Shown: positions 47,100 through 59,900 of the stretch, piece after piece
How the letters are laid out: each line of letters starts with the position of its first letter
How positions within the stretch are numbered: the first letter of the stretch is position 1
NCBI GenBank assembly: GCA_011503125.2
Contig: WWBZ02000001.1
Coordinates: forward strand, 4,836,001 to 4,900,000
Direction of reading: 5' to 3'
DNA from: Botryosphaeria dothidea
Lineage: Eukaryota; Ascomycota; Dothideomycetes; Botryosphaeriales; Botryosphaeriaceae
Length of the DNA: 64,000 bases
Position numbers and translations under genes: made by a program
Notes under the pieces: generated by a model
Told to the model about the DNA's origin: nothing
Databases searched by the model: none
The model's input: only the letters and a program-made list of their open reading frames with translations

Positions 47100-50000
47100 C
47101 CCTCTCCGCCCACCTCGCTACTAGTAATAAGTTTACTCGTCTCTAAAACCTCGACTTCTATAACTCCTCCTACGGCTTTAGTCCTCTACGTATTAAAAAA
47201 CGTAGAAGGCTAGATAGTACCCGGTACCTACCTAGCCCCCCGCTACTTTCTACTTTAAATTAATTCTCTATTCTTACTTCTTTATCTTCGAACCTCGGAA
47301 CACTCTTATTTTTACCCCCCGAACCTCGTACCTCGAAACCACGCGCTATTAATCTCGGAAAACGCCTACTCCTTATTCTTAAGTTAGTAGTTAATAATAT
47401 AATCGAAACCTCGTCTATACTAGACTCTAGTGCTTCGTCCTTATTTATAGATAATACTTTTATTAAGAAATACTCGCTCCCTACTCGTTAAAAAATATAA
47501 CCTAAATCTCTCGAGCTAGCTAATAGATCTATAGCTAGGTAAATTACTTATAAAGCCGACCTTTAACTCGATATTAATTAATACTAAGAACTTCTTACCT
47601 TTTAGGTAACTAAGCTTAGTTAATATTCTATTATTCTTAGAAAACCTTAGCTAGAAAGATACGATCTATAGATTCTCTAGTTAAGAAATACTATTACCTT
47701 CGCTTCTTCTTTCTACTAAGTAAATTACTTACCTACTCGATAACCTACGATTACGCCTCCTAATCCGCCTTCGATCTCTTACGCTACGGTATCCTACGCC
47801 GCTCTTACCCGCTATATTTAACGAGATAAGACTAGGATCTATGCCGTATTAATTAAGGAAATCTAAGAACACCTTAAAAGCCTTAAAAAAACGGAATAAT
47901 AAACCCCGGAATAAGAACTCGAAACCCTCCGCTTACGAATCCCGGCTCGATTTTACTATCTTCTTCTTTTCTTTACTAAGAAAGAGGCCGATAAGCTTCC
48001 CCTATATCGATATATTAATTATAAAATTTCGCTAGAAGAGGGTAAGAAACCCCTATTCGGTTCTCTCTACTTAATATCCGATTTAGAGCTTAAGGCTCTA
48101 CGCGAATATCTTAATAAGAACCTTAAGAAAGGTTTTATTCGGCCCTTATCCTTATCCTCTACGTCCTCTATTCTCTTTATTAAGAAACTAGGTAGCGGCC
48201 TTCGTTTTTGTATAGATTATCGCGAACTAAACGGTATTACGAAAAAGAACCGTTATCTACTCCCCTTAATTAACGAGACTCTCCGTTAACTTTAAGGCTC
48301 TCGTATTTTTACTCGACTCGACCTTCGCGGTACTTATAACCTTATCCGGATTAAGGAAGGCTCCGAATATTTAACCGCCTTTAGGACTCGCTATAGCCTA
48401 TACAAGTACCTTATTATACCCTTTAGCCTTACGAATACGCCTACTACCTACTAATAATTCGTTAACGATATACTACGTAAATATCTCGACCGCTAGTACG
48501 TCGTCTACTTAGATAATATCCTTATCTACTCGGAAATAGAAGAGGAGCACTACGAATACGTCTAATTAGTTCTCGAAAAACTTCGTAAAGTAGGCCTGTA
48601 CGTAAAAGGCGAAAAATACGACTTCTATACGACTTCGACTACGTTCCTTAGCTTCGTTATCTCCCTAGACGGTATCTCTATAGACCCGGCTAAGGTAGCC
48701 GCCGTAAGAGACTAGGAGGCTCCTCGCTTAGTTAAAGATCTTTAATCGTTTCTTAGCTTTGCAAACTTTTACTAAAGATTTATTAAAGAATACTCTCGAA
48801 AAGCTAGAGCTCTCTTTAGGCTCCTAGCTAAGAATATTCGTTTTACTTAGGGAAAAGAATAGGATAAGGTATTTACTTATCTTAAGGAAGCCTTCTACTC
48901 TTACCTAATCCTCCGATACTTCGACCCCTAACTTAAAACTATCCTTAAAACCGACTTATCCGACTTTATTATCTCCGTAATTTTATTCTAATAGGTAACC
49001 TACGATAATAGCAGAAGAATCCTATATTCTATCGTCTACTACTCTCGGAAAATAACCTCCGTAGAGTAGAACTACGGTATCGGGGATAAGGAACTCTTAG
49101 CTATCGTAGAAGCTCTAAAGGAATATCGTTCCCTCGTTATTAACCTCTCCTCGCTACTCCTCGTTCTTATAGATTACTCGAATTTAACTAGCTTTGCCTC
49201 TAAGCAAATCTTAAACCGTCGGCAAGCACGCTAGATAATTAAACTCTTAGAACTCGACTTTAAGATCGTCTACCGCCTAGGAACTAAGAATTAACGCGCG
49301 GATACGTTAATAAGACGGTTAGGAGACCTCCCTACTCGAGAGGGGCGCCTACCCCCTACTACGATCTTTACCTCTAAAAAATTCGAAATTTCGACCCTTA
49401 TTTCTACTCGCTATTTAATCGCTAGGCTAAAACCGTCTTTAGCTAGTAAAATTCGCTTAGTACTCGATAAGGATACTCTTAGATAAGAGATCCTTACCGT
49501 ACTCGATATCTACGTACTTCGACATCCTAAGGTAGATTTAGACGTATATTCTAAGGATAACGATAGTCTCTTACTAGTTAATAGACTTATCTATATTCCT
49601 AAAGATCTAAGCCTCCGCTAAAGAATTATTAGCTCTCGATACTCGTATCCGGCTACTAGACACCTAGGCTAAGTAGTAATATTTAAACTCGTTACTCGTA
49701 ATTTCTAGTGGCTAGGTCTACGCTAGATAGTAGCTCGTTTTATACGAAACTATAAGACCTGCTAAAGAATTAAACCCGCTCGATATACCCTCTATAGATA
49801 TTTAAAACCCCTTAAAGTGCTACAACGCCGCTAGCAATCCGTTTCTCTCGATTTAATTACGGGACTTCTAACGTCTAACTCGTTCGATACTATATTAGTA
49901 GTCGTAGATCGACTAACTAAAATAGCTTACTTTATTCCTTACTAAATAACCCTCGATTCGATAGAGCTTACTAAGCTTTATCGAGACTACGTTTTTCGAC

Positions 50001-50890
50001 TATATAGCTTACCCGACGACTTCGTATCTAACCGCGGCTCGATTTTTACCTCTAAATTTACTAGAGCTCTTAGTAGATCCCTATCTATTAAGACCAACTT
50101 TAGTACGGCTTTCCACCCGCAAACCGACGGCTAGATAGAGCGCATTAACGCTATTCTCGAGTAATATCTTCGTGTCTACGTTTCGTACTAACAAGACGAT
50201 TAGAACGACTTTCTCTTCCTTACTAAATTCGCTTATAATAATATAATCTCGACCACGACTAAGGTTACCCCCTTCTTTATAAACTACGGCTTCCACCCTC
50301 GTTATAAGATTCTACGGAAAGACCCGATCTTAGCCCTACTCGAACCCCTACGTCTCTTCTAAGAGAACCTCGAAAACCTCGAAAACTACCTTCGCTAAGA
50401 AATTCGATTCGCACAAGATACCTACGTAGAACAAGCTAATAAAGACCGTATCTCGCCACCCGTCTTTAAGCCTAGTAACCTCGTTTAGCTCCTAAGACGG
50501 TATATCTCGACAATAAGACCTTCGGATAAACTCGACTTTAAACGCCTTAGCCCCTTTCCTATACTAGAAAAGATCTCGACTTATGCCTATCGCCTAGAAC
50601 TACTAAGGACGATAAAAGTCTACCCCGTATTCCACGTCTCTTTACTCGAACCCGCGGCCTCTAACCCCTTGCCTAATTAAGTCTAACCTCCGCCCCCGCC
50701 CGTTATCGTTAACGGCGAAGAAGAGTACCGGGTAGAAGAGATTCTAGACGTTAAAGCAACCCGGAGACAACCGAAATACCTCGTAAAATAGACTAGTTAC
50801 TCGACACCAACCTAGGAACCTTACGACCTTATTAAAGATCTTAAGGCCCTTAATACGTTCTATAAACGTTACTCTTTAAAACCTCGACTC
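47100..50890 (+). pseudogene. G2b pol pseudogene
   Basis: Protease motif LDSSAS at 47420-47437, where the Gly of DSG is Ser (GGT to AGT after T). RT near 48,080-48,560 includes RPLSLSSTSSILFIKK and the active site YLDN at 48506-48517 with the second Asp changed to Asn. RNase H lies near 48,930-49,310. Integrase lies near 49,620-50,300 with text equivalent to FVSNRGSIFTSKFTRAL and a TDG motif. The chromodomain is near 50,715-50,870 (EEYRVEEILDV, TYLV-type text). TAG and TAA codons occur throughout, so there is no product. Confidence 0.85.
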
Positions 50891-50937
50891 TTAGGCTAAA
50901 GGCTCGTAGGAACTTACCTCTAGAAAGAAGAGCCTAC

Positions 50938-51324
50938 TATTATAAACGTAGCTTATATAGACCCCTTACTTATTTACCTTCGTTAATTTAAAATCTAGAT
51001 CTAGACTTACCTACTTATAAATTAGAAAGCTAGTATTTTAGTTCGTTCTTTATATATATAAAGCTCGCCTCTCTACTTTATAGTTAGTTCTTTAGTCTAG
51101 TAATAAGTATTTCTCGCGTATAACTTAGTACGCCTTAAATTAGACCTTACTTATCTCCCTCGTCCCTCGTTCCTCGCCCCTCGTTTCTCGCCTCTCGTCT
51201 TTTACACCTCGTACCCTCGCCCTTTAAACTATACCCTTATACTTCGGTATTATTTTACCTCTACTACCTTTACCGGCTTCGTTACCTCGTCTCTCCGCCC
51301 CCCCTCTAAGGTCCGTTTATTATA
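50938..51324 (+). repeat. G2b 3' LTR
   Basis: 387 bp, starting TATTATAAACG after the purine-rich AGAAAGAAGAG, with more CCTCGT-type repeats than the 5' LTR. It is followed by CGGAC. The next 80 bases (51325-51405) are RIPed sequence of unknown origin containing the inverted repeat GGGCTTA-C-TAAGCCC. Confidence 0.92.
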
Positions 51325-51405
51325 CGGACGGGCTTACTAAGCCCTTACTAAGAAAAGATTTTTAAAAATTTATTAGCTAACTAGAACTCGAGAAATTACG
51401 ATATA

Positions 51406-54400
51406 GATAAATAGATAAATTTATTTCTTCCCGATATAGCTCTTTTACGGGTCTATACGGGGCTAGCTATCTATTATTATTTTATACGAGAGAAAAAACC
51501 TTTTCGCTTAGTAAAACCCCTCCTCTCTCTCTAGATATACTATTCTATACTAGTTCTATTTTTTCTTCTTACCGGTAGCGGCTACTATAGTAGCCCTATA
51601 TTTATCTACTAAATCTATCTCTTTAGTTCTTATTTTTATAGTTATTTAGATTCTAGTAGTTCTAGTAGTTCTAGTAGTTCTTCTAGTTTCTTTTCCTAGT
51701 TACTCTTCTAGATTAGTTCTCTTACTAGACTAAATTACTTAAGTAGCCCTAGGCGTAAAAACTAGTCTATCGCTACTTTAATTCTCTTTTTTATTAAAAG
51801 AAGAGAATAGTAGTCCGTAGTTTCTATCTTTTAGAGTATCTATATTCTATTCTATTAGAAGTCGGGATAGAAGAGAAGAATATACTTTAGGGTTTATCTA
51901 TACTAGCCGTATAGATAGATAGAGCTAAGGTACTCTAGTATTTTACGCCTAGAGAGAAAGTTCTCTAGTCTAATATATTCTATACGTAGTAGAGTAGCGA
52001 GTATACTCTATAGCTTAGATAGTTCGCTATAGATTTATCTAATTTTCGGGTTCTACTATATACTTTAGGCTACTAGCTTATCTTACTTTTCTTAGCTAGT
52101 AAACTTTATCTATCTCTTTTTCTACTTATTTCTATATACTATACGTAGTCTTATTCGCTTTAGAAGGCTTTAGTAGATAGAAAGATAGTAGTAAAAGAGA
52201 GAGTTTACCTTTTTTCTAAGTAGGAATCTCCTAGCTAGGCTAGCGATATCTCTAGTACTTAAAGTAGCCCTAGCTATCTATTTAATACTCTAGTAAGTTT
52301 TCTCTACTACTACTATAGCTAGACTATCTCTAGCTCTAATAGTTTAGGCTAGTACTAGTTTATTTAGATATAATAAGAGTAGGAAAATCCCCGTCTTATA
52401 CTTTAAGATTTATATACTAGTTAACTTATACGCTCTTAAGATAGTACGTAAATACTAGTTTTAGATCTTCTATAGTAGCTAGATAGCTATTTTTCTCTAC
52501 TTTAGAGTCTTCTCCGGGGTATACTATACTCTATAGCTATAAGTAAGGGCTAGTCTTACTACGGCCGTATAGATATAGCGAGCTTTAGTAAATAAGGCTT
52601 TCTAGGTAGATACTACGAGTTAGAAAAGAGATATATACTATTTAATTACCTTAGCTTCTATTTTTCTAATATAGAGTTTCTATCTAAGCTTATTATCTAC
52701 GTAAATTTCTAGAATCTTTATTATAGGCTCTAGGTATCTAGTAAATCTAGGGATACGGATATCTACTACTATATTAAATCTCCTCGGCTTTCTTATAAAG
52801 TAGATAAGATAGTACTTATCTAGCGAGAACGCTAACCCGTAGATAGCTATCTAGTACTTATAAACTTAGTATACTCTCTTTAGTATCCTATAGTTTTATT
52901 CTATAGATCTATTAAAGGCTAGAATATTAGTATCGTCGACGAATCTAAGAGGGAAGATATTACTTCTACGTAGCTATATAAGTAGATTAGAGGTAAAGAA
53001 TAGATAGAGGATTAGGGATAGGAAGGATCTCTAAGAAATTCCGGTTAAAGTCTAGATTAACGGGCTAGTAAAGTCCCTAAAAGATAGCTAAGTAGTCCGG
53101 TCCTATAGAAAGAAGTACGTAAATCTTTCTACCTATTCGGAAAGCCTTACTATTCTTATATTATAGAGGAGTCTCTTATAGAATATATAATCGTATATTC
53201 TTAAGATATCTAGGCTAAGAACTAAGGCTACTAGCCTAAGATCTTACGCCTAGATAATATAAATCTATTCCGTAAGTAGGTCGAGAGCTACTACTACTAA
53301 CCTATTTCTTCTAGCTTCTATCTATATATTAGAAAGTAGTTTATAGGCTTTAGTCGCCTAGAAGATTTAATCTACTATAATTCTCTTAAGTAGCTTTCCT
53401 AGCGTATTAAGTAAAGTAATTAGTCTAAATAACTTAGCTTTAGTATAGTTATTTCTCTATAGTTTCCTTAGAACTACGGTAATAGAGCTTTTAAACTATC
53501 TAAGATAGTATCTAAGTACGAGATATCTCTAGAAGAGTCTAGTAAGTAGTCCGCTTAGTATCTAAGCGTACTACTTTAGGAACCTATTAATAATCTTATC
53601 TAGATCTAGTATCTTATTTAAAGAAAGCTTCTTAATAGTATAGAGAATCTACTCTTTAGTAACGCCTTAGAAGATCTCTACTAGCTCTAGATATATATAT
53701 CTATCTAGGTCTAAGAGGTTAGTAGCTCTAAAAGAGAGAAAGAACTAGTTAATAAGAATTTCTATCTTAGCCGGATTATCGTAGTATAGTTATCTATCTA
53801 CTTTCTAGAGGGGTAGGAACTAGAATAGAGCTAGTAGTTCTTATACTTTTATTCTTATCTATTTTAAGAGCTTCTAGAGTATAAATAGGTCTAAGGTAAT
53901 CTTAGCTACTATTCTACGCTATACTTTTATTTTATCTCTTTTAATCTATTTCTTCTTACTATTAGTAATAGTTTAGTAAACTATCTAGTTCTTCTTCCTC
54001 TCTATAGCTATCTACTTTCTTCTAGCTACTCTAGCCTAGTATACTAGATCCGAATACTTCTTTATCTATTATATAGAGGTCTAGAGCGAGGGTCTCGCTA
54101 CTAGAATAGTCTCTTAGATTATTCTTTAGATAGCCTTCTAGAGTAGTATAGTAAAGTAATCTAGATCTACTTTAGTATTAAGAGGGGCTACTTTAAGATA
54201 TTTAAGCTTTAATTAGAGTATATTATTAGTTTTCTTCTAGTCTACTTTCTTCTACTAGGATCTTAGAAAACGTAGTTCCGCGGGGGTAAGAAAAAAATCG
54301 AGTATAGTAAGAATAGATAGATAGTTAGAGGATAATTTAAGCTTCTAACTAGCTCCGTAACTAAGAATCTTCTTCTCTAGCTACTATATAGTAAAAATAA

Positions 54401-56557
54401 GATCTAGAGTACTCTCGCTACTACCCTCTCTTCTCGTAATAGTATCTCTTAAAAGAACTAGATTAAGATTAGCTATAGTAGCTATTTTAATAAGATTATC
54501 TATAAGAATATAGTATCTTAGAGCGGTTATACCTTTCTAGATAGAATAGTAAAGATTAAAGTCTCCTAGAAGAATATACTTCTCTAGTTTTCTAAGAGCT
54601 TCTAAGAGAAGAGATAGAGTTTCTAGAGCCGTACTAGTATAAAAGGCTAGTAGAGAATTATAGTAGTTATAGATATAGATTATACGTATCTTAGTAGTAA
54701 TAAATAGTATAATAAGATCTAGTAAGTAGGCTATTACTTACTAGAAGTTGGGAATAATAGTCTTACTTATAAAAAAGTAGATTCTTACTACTTTCTTCTA
54801 AGGAAAAACTATATAGTAGGTAGGATATCTTACTATTATTTTAACTCTCGAATTTCTCTAGAGTTTCTAAATAGCTAGAATATAGTAGATTCTTAGGTTA
54901 ACCTCCTTAAAAAACGAGAGTATTATTCTATTCTTACTCTTATAGACGTTATACTATATAATAGAGAGAGAGCCTATATCTAATATTAACTTTCTTCTAT
55001 TTCTAAGTTAGGCTACGAGAAGGTTATTAGTATAGGCTACGAGAAGGCGGAAGTTCTTATAGGCTTTTCTTCTAAGGTATACTAGAAGCTATTAAGTCTA
55101 ATAAACTATATCTAGTTAGAAGGCGGAGGGCGGCTTAGATTTCTTAGCCTACCTAGCCCTCTCTTAGTCGACTTCTCTTCTCTAGACCTCTTTCTTAGCC
55201 TAACTATTAACTAGTTAGTTTAAAGCTATATCTTAGCTATAGAGATACCTTCTCTATATCTCTCTAGTACCGCTAAACGGGCCTTAGTAGCCTTAGTCTA
55301 ACGGGCTCTACGCGTTAGATAGAAGTTACTCTAGACCGTATACTCTTAGTTATAGTTTATATATTACGTCTTCTCTTTAGAGTACTCGTAAATATTATAT
55401 ATCTCGGCGTATTAGCCGTATCTATTCTTCCTTCTATAGTAGATAGAGATATAGCTATAATTCTAGTACTTAAAGTACTAGATTACTATAAAGATTATAC
55501 TATAGTACTCTACTATATAGAGAGTATAGTTACTAATAAGTTCTTTAGTAATAATCTAGTTAGCTATCTCGGGGTCTATAGTACTAAAAATAATAGCTAA
55601 GTACGTCTTCTTCTTTAGAAACTTTCTTTTTAGCTAGACTAGCTTACTAATATATAGTTCTAGATATAGAGATAGGTTCTAATTCTAAAGGATTTAGGCG
55701 GCCTAGGGGTTCTTAGTATTAATATCTTTAAGAGGAACGTTATAGACTAGTACTAAGTAGAGCTACTAGTTAGAACGGACTTTTCTATCTAGTTCTATAG
55801 TCTATTTTTAATTCTAGAGGAGAGCTACTCTAGTTTAAATATTAGATATAAAGAGCTTAACGTCTCTACTAGGAAGCTTCTTAGCCGCTAGTACTCTTTT
55901 ATAAGCTAGGCTTTTCTCTATCTAAATCTTCTTAATAATAGTCTTATTAGTAAGATTAGTAATCTCTTATCTATTAGTCTTATCTAGAAAGTATAGAGTA
56001 AACTTAGTAGTAGTTAGAAAGATAGAGGGCTTTAGAGCTACTTGGGCTATAATATTAGTCTAGCTAGATACTACGGACGTAGAAGTAGTCTAAAGTTAGC
56101 TAACTATCTTTAAGATCTACTAGACCTTCTTAAAAATATTCTTAAGGCCTAGCTTTTTAGTAGTTACCTTCTAATAGATAGTAATATAATTCTAGAAGAT
56201 TATCTTAGTAATATCGAGAAAATTTTTTATCTAGCTAAAGAGAACTAAAAAGAGGCTAGTAGATACTTATAGAGCTTAGAGAAGGGTATCTACTATTTTT
56301 AAGGCTCTTTTAATATATTTTATACTATACTAAGTATTCTATAGTTTATTAAAAATACGCTATAGTTAGATAGAGGTAGTTACTAAAGAAGATTATTCGC
56401 TCCTTCTTACGGCTTCTATATTAACTATAACGTAGCTATAGCTACTCTAAGTAGTATTTTAAGTCTCGCTAGGCTTAGAAGAGTTTCTAGAACTCTCTTC
56501 CGGCGCCGTAGCTTAGAGTCGATTTTTTAGTATAGTTATATTTTTTTTTAGCCGTTT
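51406..56557 (-). mobile_element. LINE copy H (full length, minus strand, heavily RIPed)
   Basis: About 5.15 kb, tail on the left (GATAAATAGATAAATTTATT) and 5' end on the right (TATAGTTATATTTTTTTTTA). It is bounded by an exact 13-bp duplication AAATTACGATATA at 51393-51405 and 56558-56570. Its 5' region matches the LINE B subfamily (TAGTATTTTAAGTCTCGCTAGG on the plus strand) rather than LINE I. It is densely stopped. Confidence 0.92.
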
Positions 56558-56935
56558 AAATTACGATATAACGGCTAAGTAGAAGTATTAAGAAAATAGC
56601 TATACTAGCCGTAGTTTAGTTATTCGGCTATACTAGATAAGTAGACTAGCTAAGAGCTACTAGGCCTTCTTAAATAGAACTAGTATAGTACGTAATTTAT
56701 ATATATATCTTCTAGTATAGTTACGGTAGGTAGAAGAAAAAATAATATCTTTCTATAAGCTATCTCTATACCGCTACTATCGTAATAGGTTTTAAAAAAT
56801 AAGCTTTAGCGCCCGCGTTACGTAGAACCTACTAGGCCTACTAGATAATAAAGAATTATAATTATCCGTAATACCTAGATAACGAGGGATACTAACTATT
56901 CTCTACTATTCTTAGATTATTAATAGAGCCATGCT
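56558..56935. other. RIPed pre-insertion DNA at the border
   Basis: AT-rich sequence lacking CpA/TpG that matches none of the identified elements. It is the continuation of the DNA at 51325-51405 into which LINE H inserted. It ends near 56,935, where CpA and TpG reappear (GAGCCATGCTATAGCAGGCC). I see no recognisable gene in it. Confidence 0.6.
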
Positions 56936-59900
56936 ATAGCAGGCCTAAAACATCGTCGGGTACCCGGTATCCGGGATGGCGTTGGCCGTAAACTTGTCGC
57001 AAAACCCAGGCTTATTTTTTATCAAATCTGAAATCGCAGAGAAAGACGTTGACTTTATTAAAGGAAGCTTTAGAGTCATCCCATTGAGCGTGGTCGAAGG
57101 CGTGGTGATACGGCGTCGAGTGTCGTGCGACCGAGAAATGCCGCGAAAAATTTGCCAAGACGCTACGCGTAACGATACACCAGCGACGTAATTTTGAAAA
57201 CATCCGACCAATCAGCGCTGAAACCCTTTGCAGACTTTCTATAGAAGGAAATTTGCCGCGACAGGTCGATTAAAAAGGCCGTAGCATGCTGCGAGCTTGT
57301 TGGAAGGGTTTTCACCGTTGATAGTTGCCTTTGGGAACGTTTGTCGGGGTCCCAGAGCGACGCATCGACGCCCGGACGTCTGCCTTGAATGAGCTTGTAT
57401 ACAGAAATATATTAACGCACCACCAGGAGTCAATTGAGGCCAAAATCGTTCCAATATACTAAAATGGCAAAGACGAAGAATAAATTTGGTTGTAGTTGTG
57501 AAAAAGAACGAGAGACGGTGTGAAAAAGAGAAGAAAACAACGATAAAGCTATTGAAAATACATGGGGAATGGTCCTGGGAAAGAGAAACCAGGCCAAACC
57601 TTTTCAGAAATACCAGATTTGATGGTCTTGGTATTGTGGCCAATTTGAATAGTGCGTGGTTGCGTTGAATGGAAGATATGCGGTATTGAAGCGGGCGCGA
57701 GGATTCGCCCACGTTGTCATGGATGCCCAGGCATTCATCGTGGTAGAGTCGCATGCAAGTGTGAACGGCTTAAAGGTCAAGAGCGTTGGCAGAAAAATCA
57801 CACTCGATTTCATGCGAAGAGTGCGGGGTGTTGTGGGGATGTCCTGTATTCGATAATTGGCGAAGTGGTAGAGCCGTTGGTGAAGATTGTCCTTATGCGC
57901 GACATATTGGCCGTTGCGCAAGAAATACCGGGTACATAAGCTGCGCACGCCTTTACTGAAGCTGTCTGATGTCAAATATGCCCCGAGATGTATTTGCAGC
58001 CTGAGCGGTATGGTGCATGGTCGAATGCTGGAGTCCGATAGCGCGGGGTGGGAGAGCGTGTTGGGTGACGGCGCTGTGCTCGATTGCATTGTGGAAAGCC
58101 ACACATTCGATTTCCAGACTTTGTATTGCTTCTCGTGATTGCCTGAGCCTCAAAGTTGATGATGATCTTATCCATTGCATGTGCGGAGGAATGCGCTCCA
58201 GGTTCATGACTTCGGCGTCGCCCTCCTGAGATGGCTTCCCTTGAGAGCTCGATATTGCCGGGTGAGTAGCAACCATGCCTCCGTACAACTTCGCATTCGT
58301 TTTCCTGCGTTTCTGGGGTTCGGGGATGCCATTTTTTGGACGGCGCACGTCGTGCCTGTTGCAGCACTGAGATTTGTGTGGACTTTGGTAGCCAGGCTCG
58401 TGTGTGTGTGTGTGTGAAATGGTGTGAAATGGCATAATGAAAGTGAGGGTATCTGAGTATGCACTTTAGCGTCTGAAGCTGCATGCCATCATGTGGTTTT
58501 CTGAGGTCGGAGGTAATTTTCGTGCTACATAAGATCCACGGTTAGTATCATGGCTTCTTGTCCGCATAGTCTTGGACGGGAATGCTGAGGTGGGCTCAAT
58601 CTGGGCCCTGGTGAAGACATGGGAAGCACTAACTTGCTCAATTTCCTTCGCCAGCGCGTTACCGGTCTGCGTTACCGCGCAATTGACCGCAACGATGCGC
58701 GCAAGTTGTACGATCCCAGAAAGGTTAGGTATGGTGCTGAAAGGCTCTCGCTTTAACCATCGGCTGCTAGCTATCTTTTTGCCTTGCAAGTTTGCTTGCA
58801 TTTTGCAACTTCGCCGGGCCCCGCCGCAGCGCGTCAATGCAGCTCGAGGCATGCTGATGAGACTTCAGAGATTCTGGGTAGCGAGCATCCGTCCGAAGGT
58901 GAAAGCCGTGCGTTTCGACGAACGCCTTCGACCTGACGAGTGCTCAGACTCCCAGTACGTTCGTTTCGGCGCGAAGGTTCAATGATTGAAAAGATCTGAT
59001 CTGGGATGCCCAGCACACTACGCAGGCATCACACACCCTCACACTGGCACTCTCGTCTGGCCTTGCGCACCGCCACCCACTTCACCTTCTGTTTCCAGCT
59101 TCCTCCCCTCCGCACTCTCTTTTCATCATCCTCTTTTCCTTGACGCTCGTCCTCCTGGCCTCAACTCTGTTTCCATCTATCTCATGATCCGACGGCCGAC
59201 AGCAGGAAAAGGAATCAAACTGGTTCGCGCAAGCTCGCGCATAATCTCCCATTGGGCTGTTCGGGTTCGCGTCGGGACACGGGCAGGAAACGGCCATCGT
59301 GTATCAAACCATTACTCAAGTACATGGAAACACCGCAACGCCGCAACGCGTCCGTCACCGTGCGCTCGTCGCCTTCCTCGGTCCTCCCTCCGAACGAATT
59401 TACGCTGGAACATTCTCGGATCCATTCCTGGTGCACACGGCAATTCCCCGCTTCTCATTGGCTTCCCACGCAAAGTTTCTCGTCGCTTCATACCATGGTG
59501 AGGTGAGCGGACGCATCTGATATTTGCGGATACTTCTGGATTCGCACCGCAAGTGAGCGTTCAACCCAAGTGCGACTGGCGGAACCGTTTGAGATTTTGG
59601 TCAATTCAGGGTGGAGCCGCCTGAATATTGTCGACTGCATATGCAGGTAGGCCAGTATCGTTCCACTGATCCAGTGATACAACCAAATCTCACCTTGTCG
59701 ATCCACTCAAGATGTTGGGCAATCTGGAGAGGTCCGCGCTCTCACACAACTGACGTCGCTCAAAGTATCCTCCACCTCGGGTCGTCCAAACACTTGGATT
59801 TCCTACCCGTCAGGCTCCACGCAAGGGTGTCAAAGTCTGTCTCGCGTAAAAACACGACTCGACCGATGCTTCCAAGATACCGGACGATTTGGAGAGGCTT

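Larger units (their letters stand above)
45547..51324 (+). mobile_element. Ty3/gypsy chromovirus G2b (full length, RIPed)
   Basis: 5,778 bp with LTRs of 358 and 387 bp and an exact 5-bp target duplication CGGAC at 45542-45546 and 51325-51329. It is colinear with G2a in the opposite orientation but more heavily RIPed. The self-priming pair is preserved: TTACTAGACT at 45907-45916 complements AGTCTAGTAA at 45703-45712, each having lost one CpA/TpG relative to G2a. Confidence 0.94.

Noticed and set aside
57239..58484. Overlapping frames up to 171 codons on both strands
   Set aside because: Low-complexity Phe/Ser/His-rich translations in three frames, no family motif and no coherent splice pattern; not called as genes.
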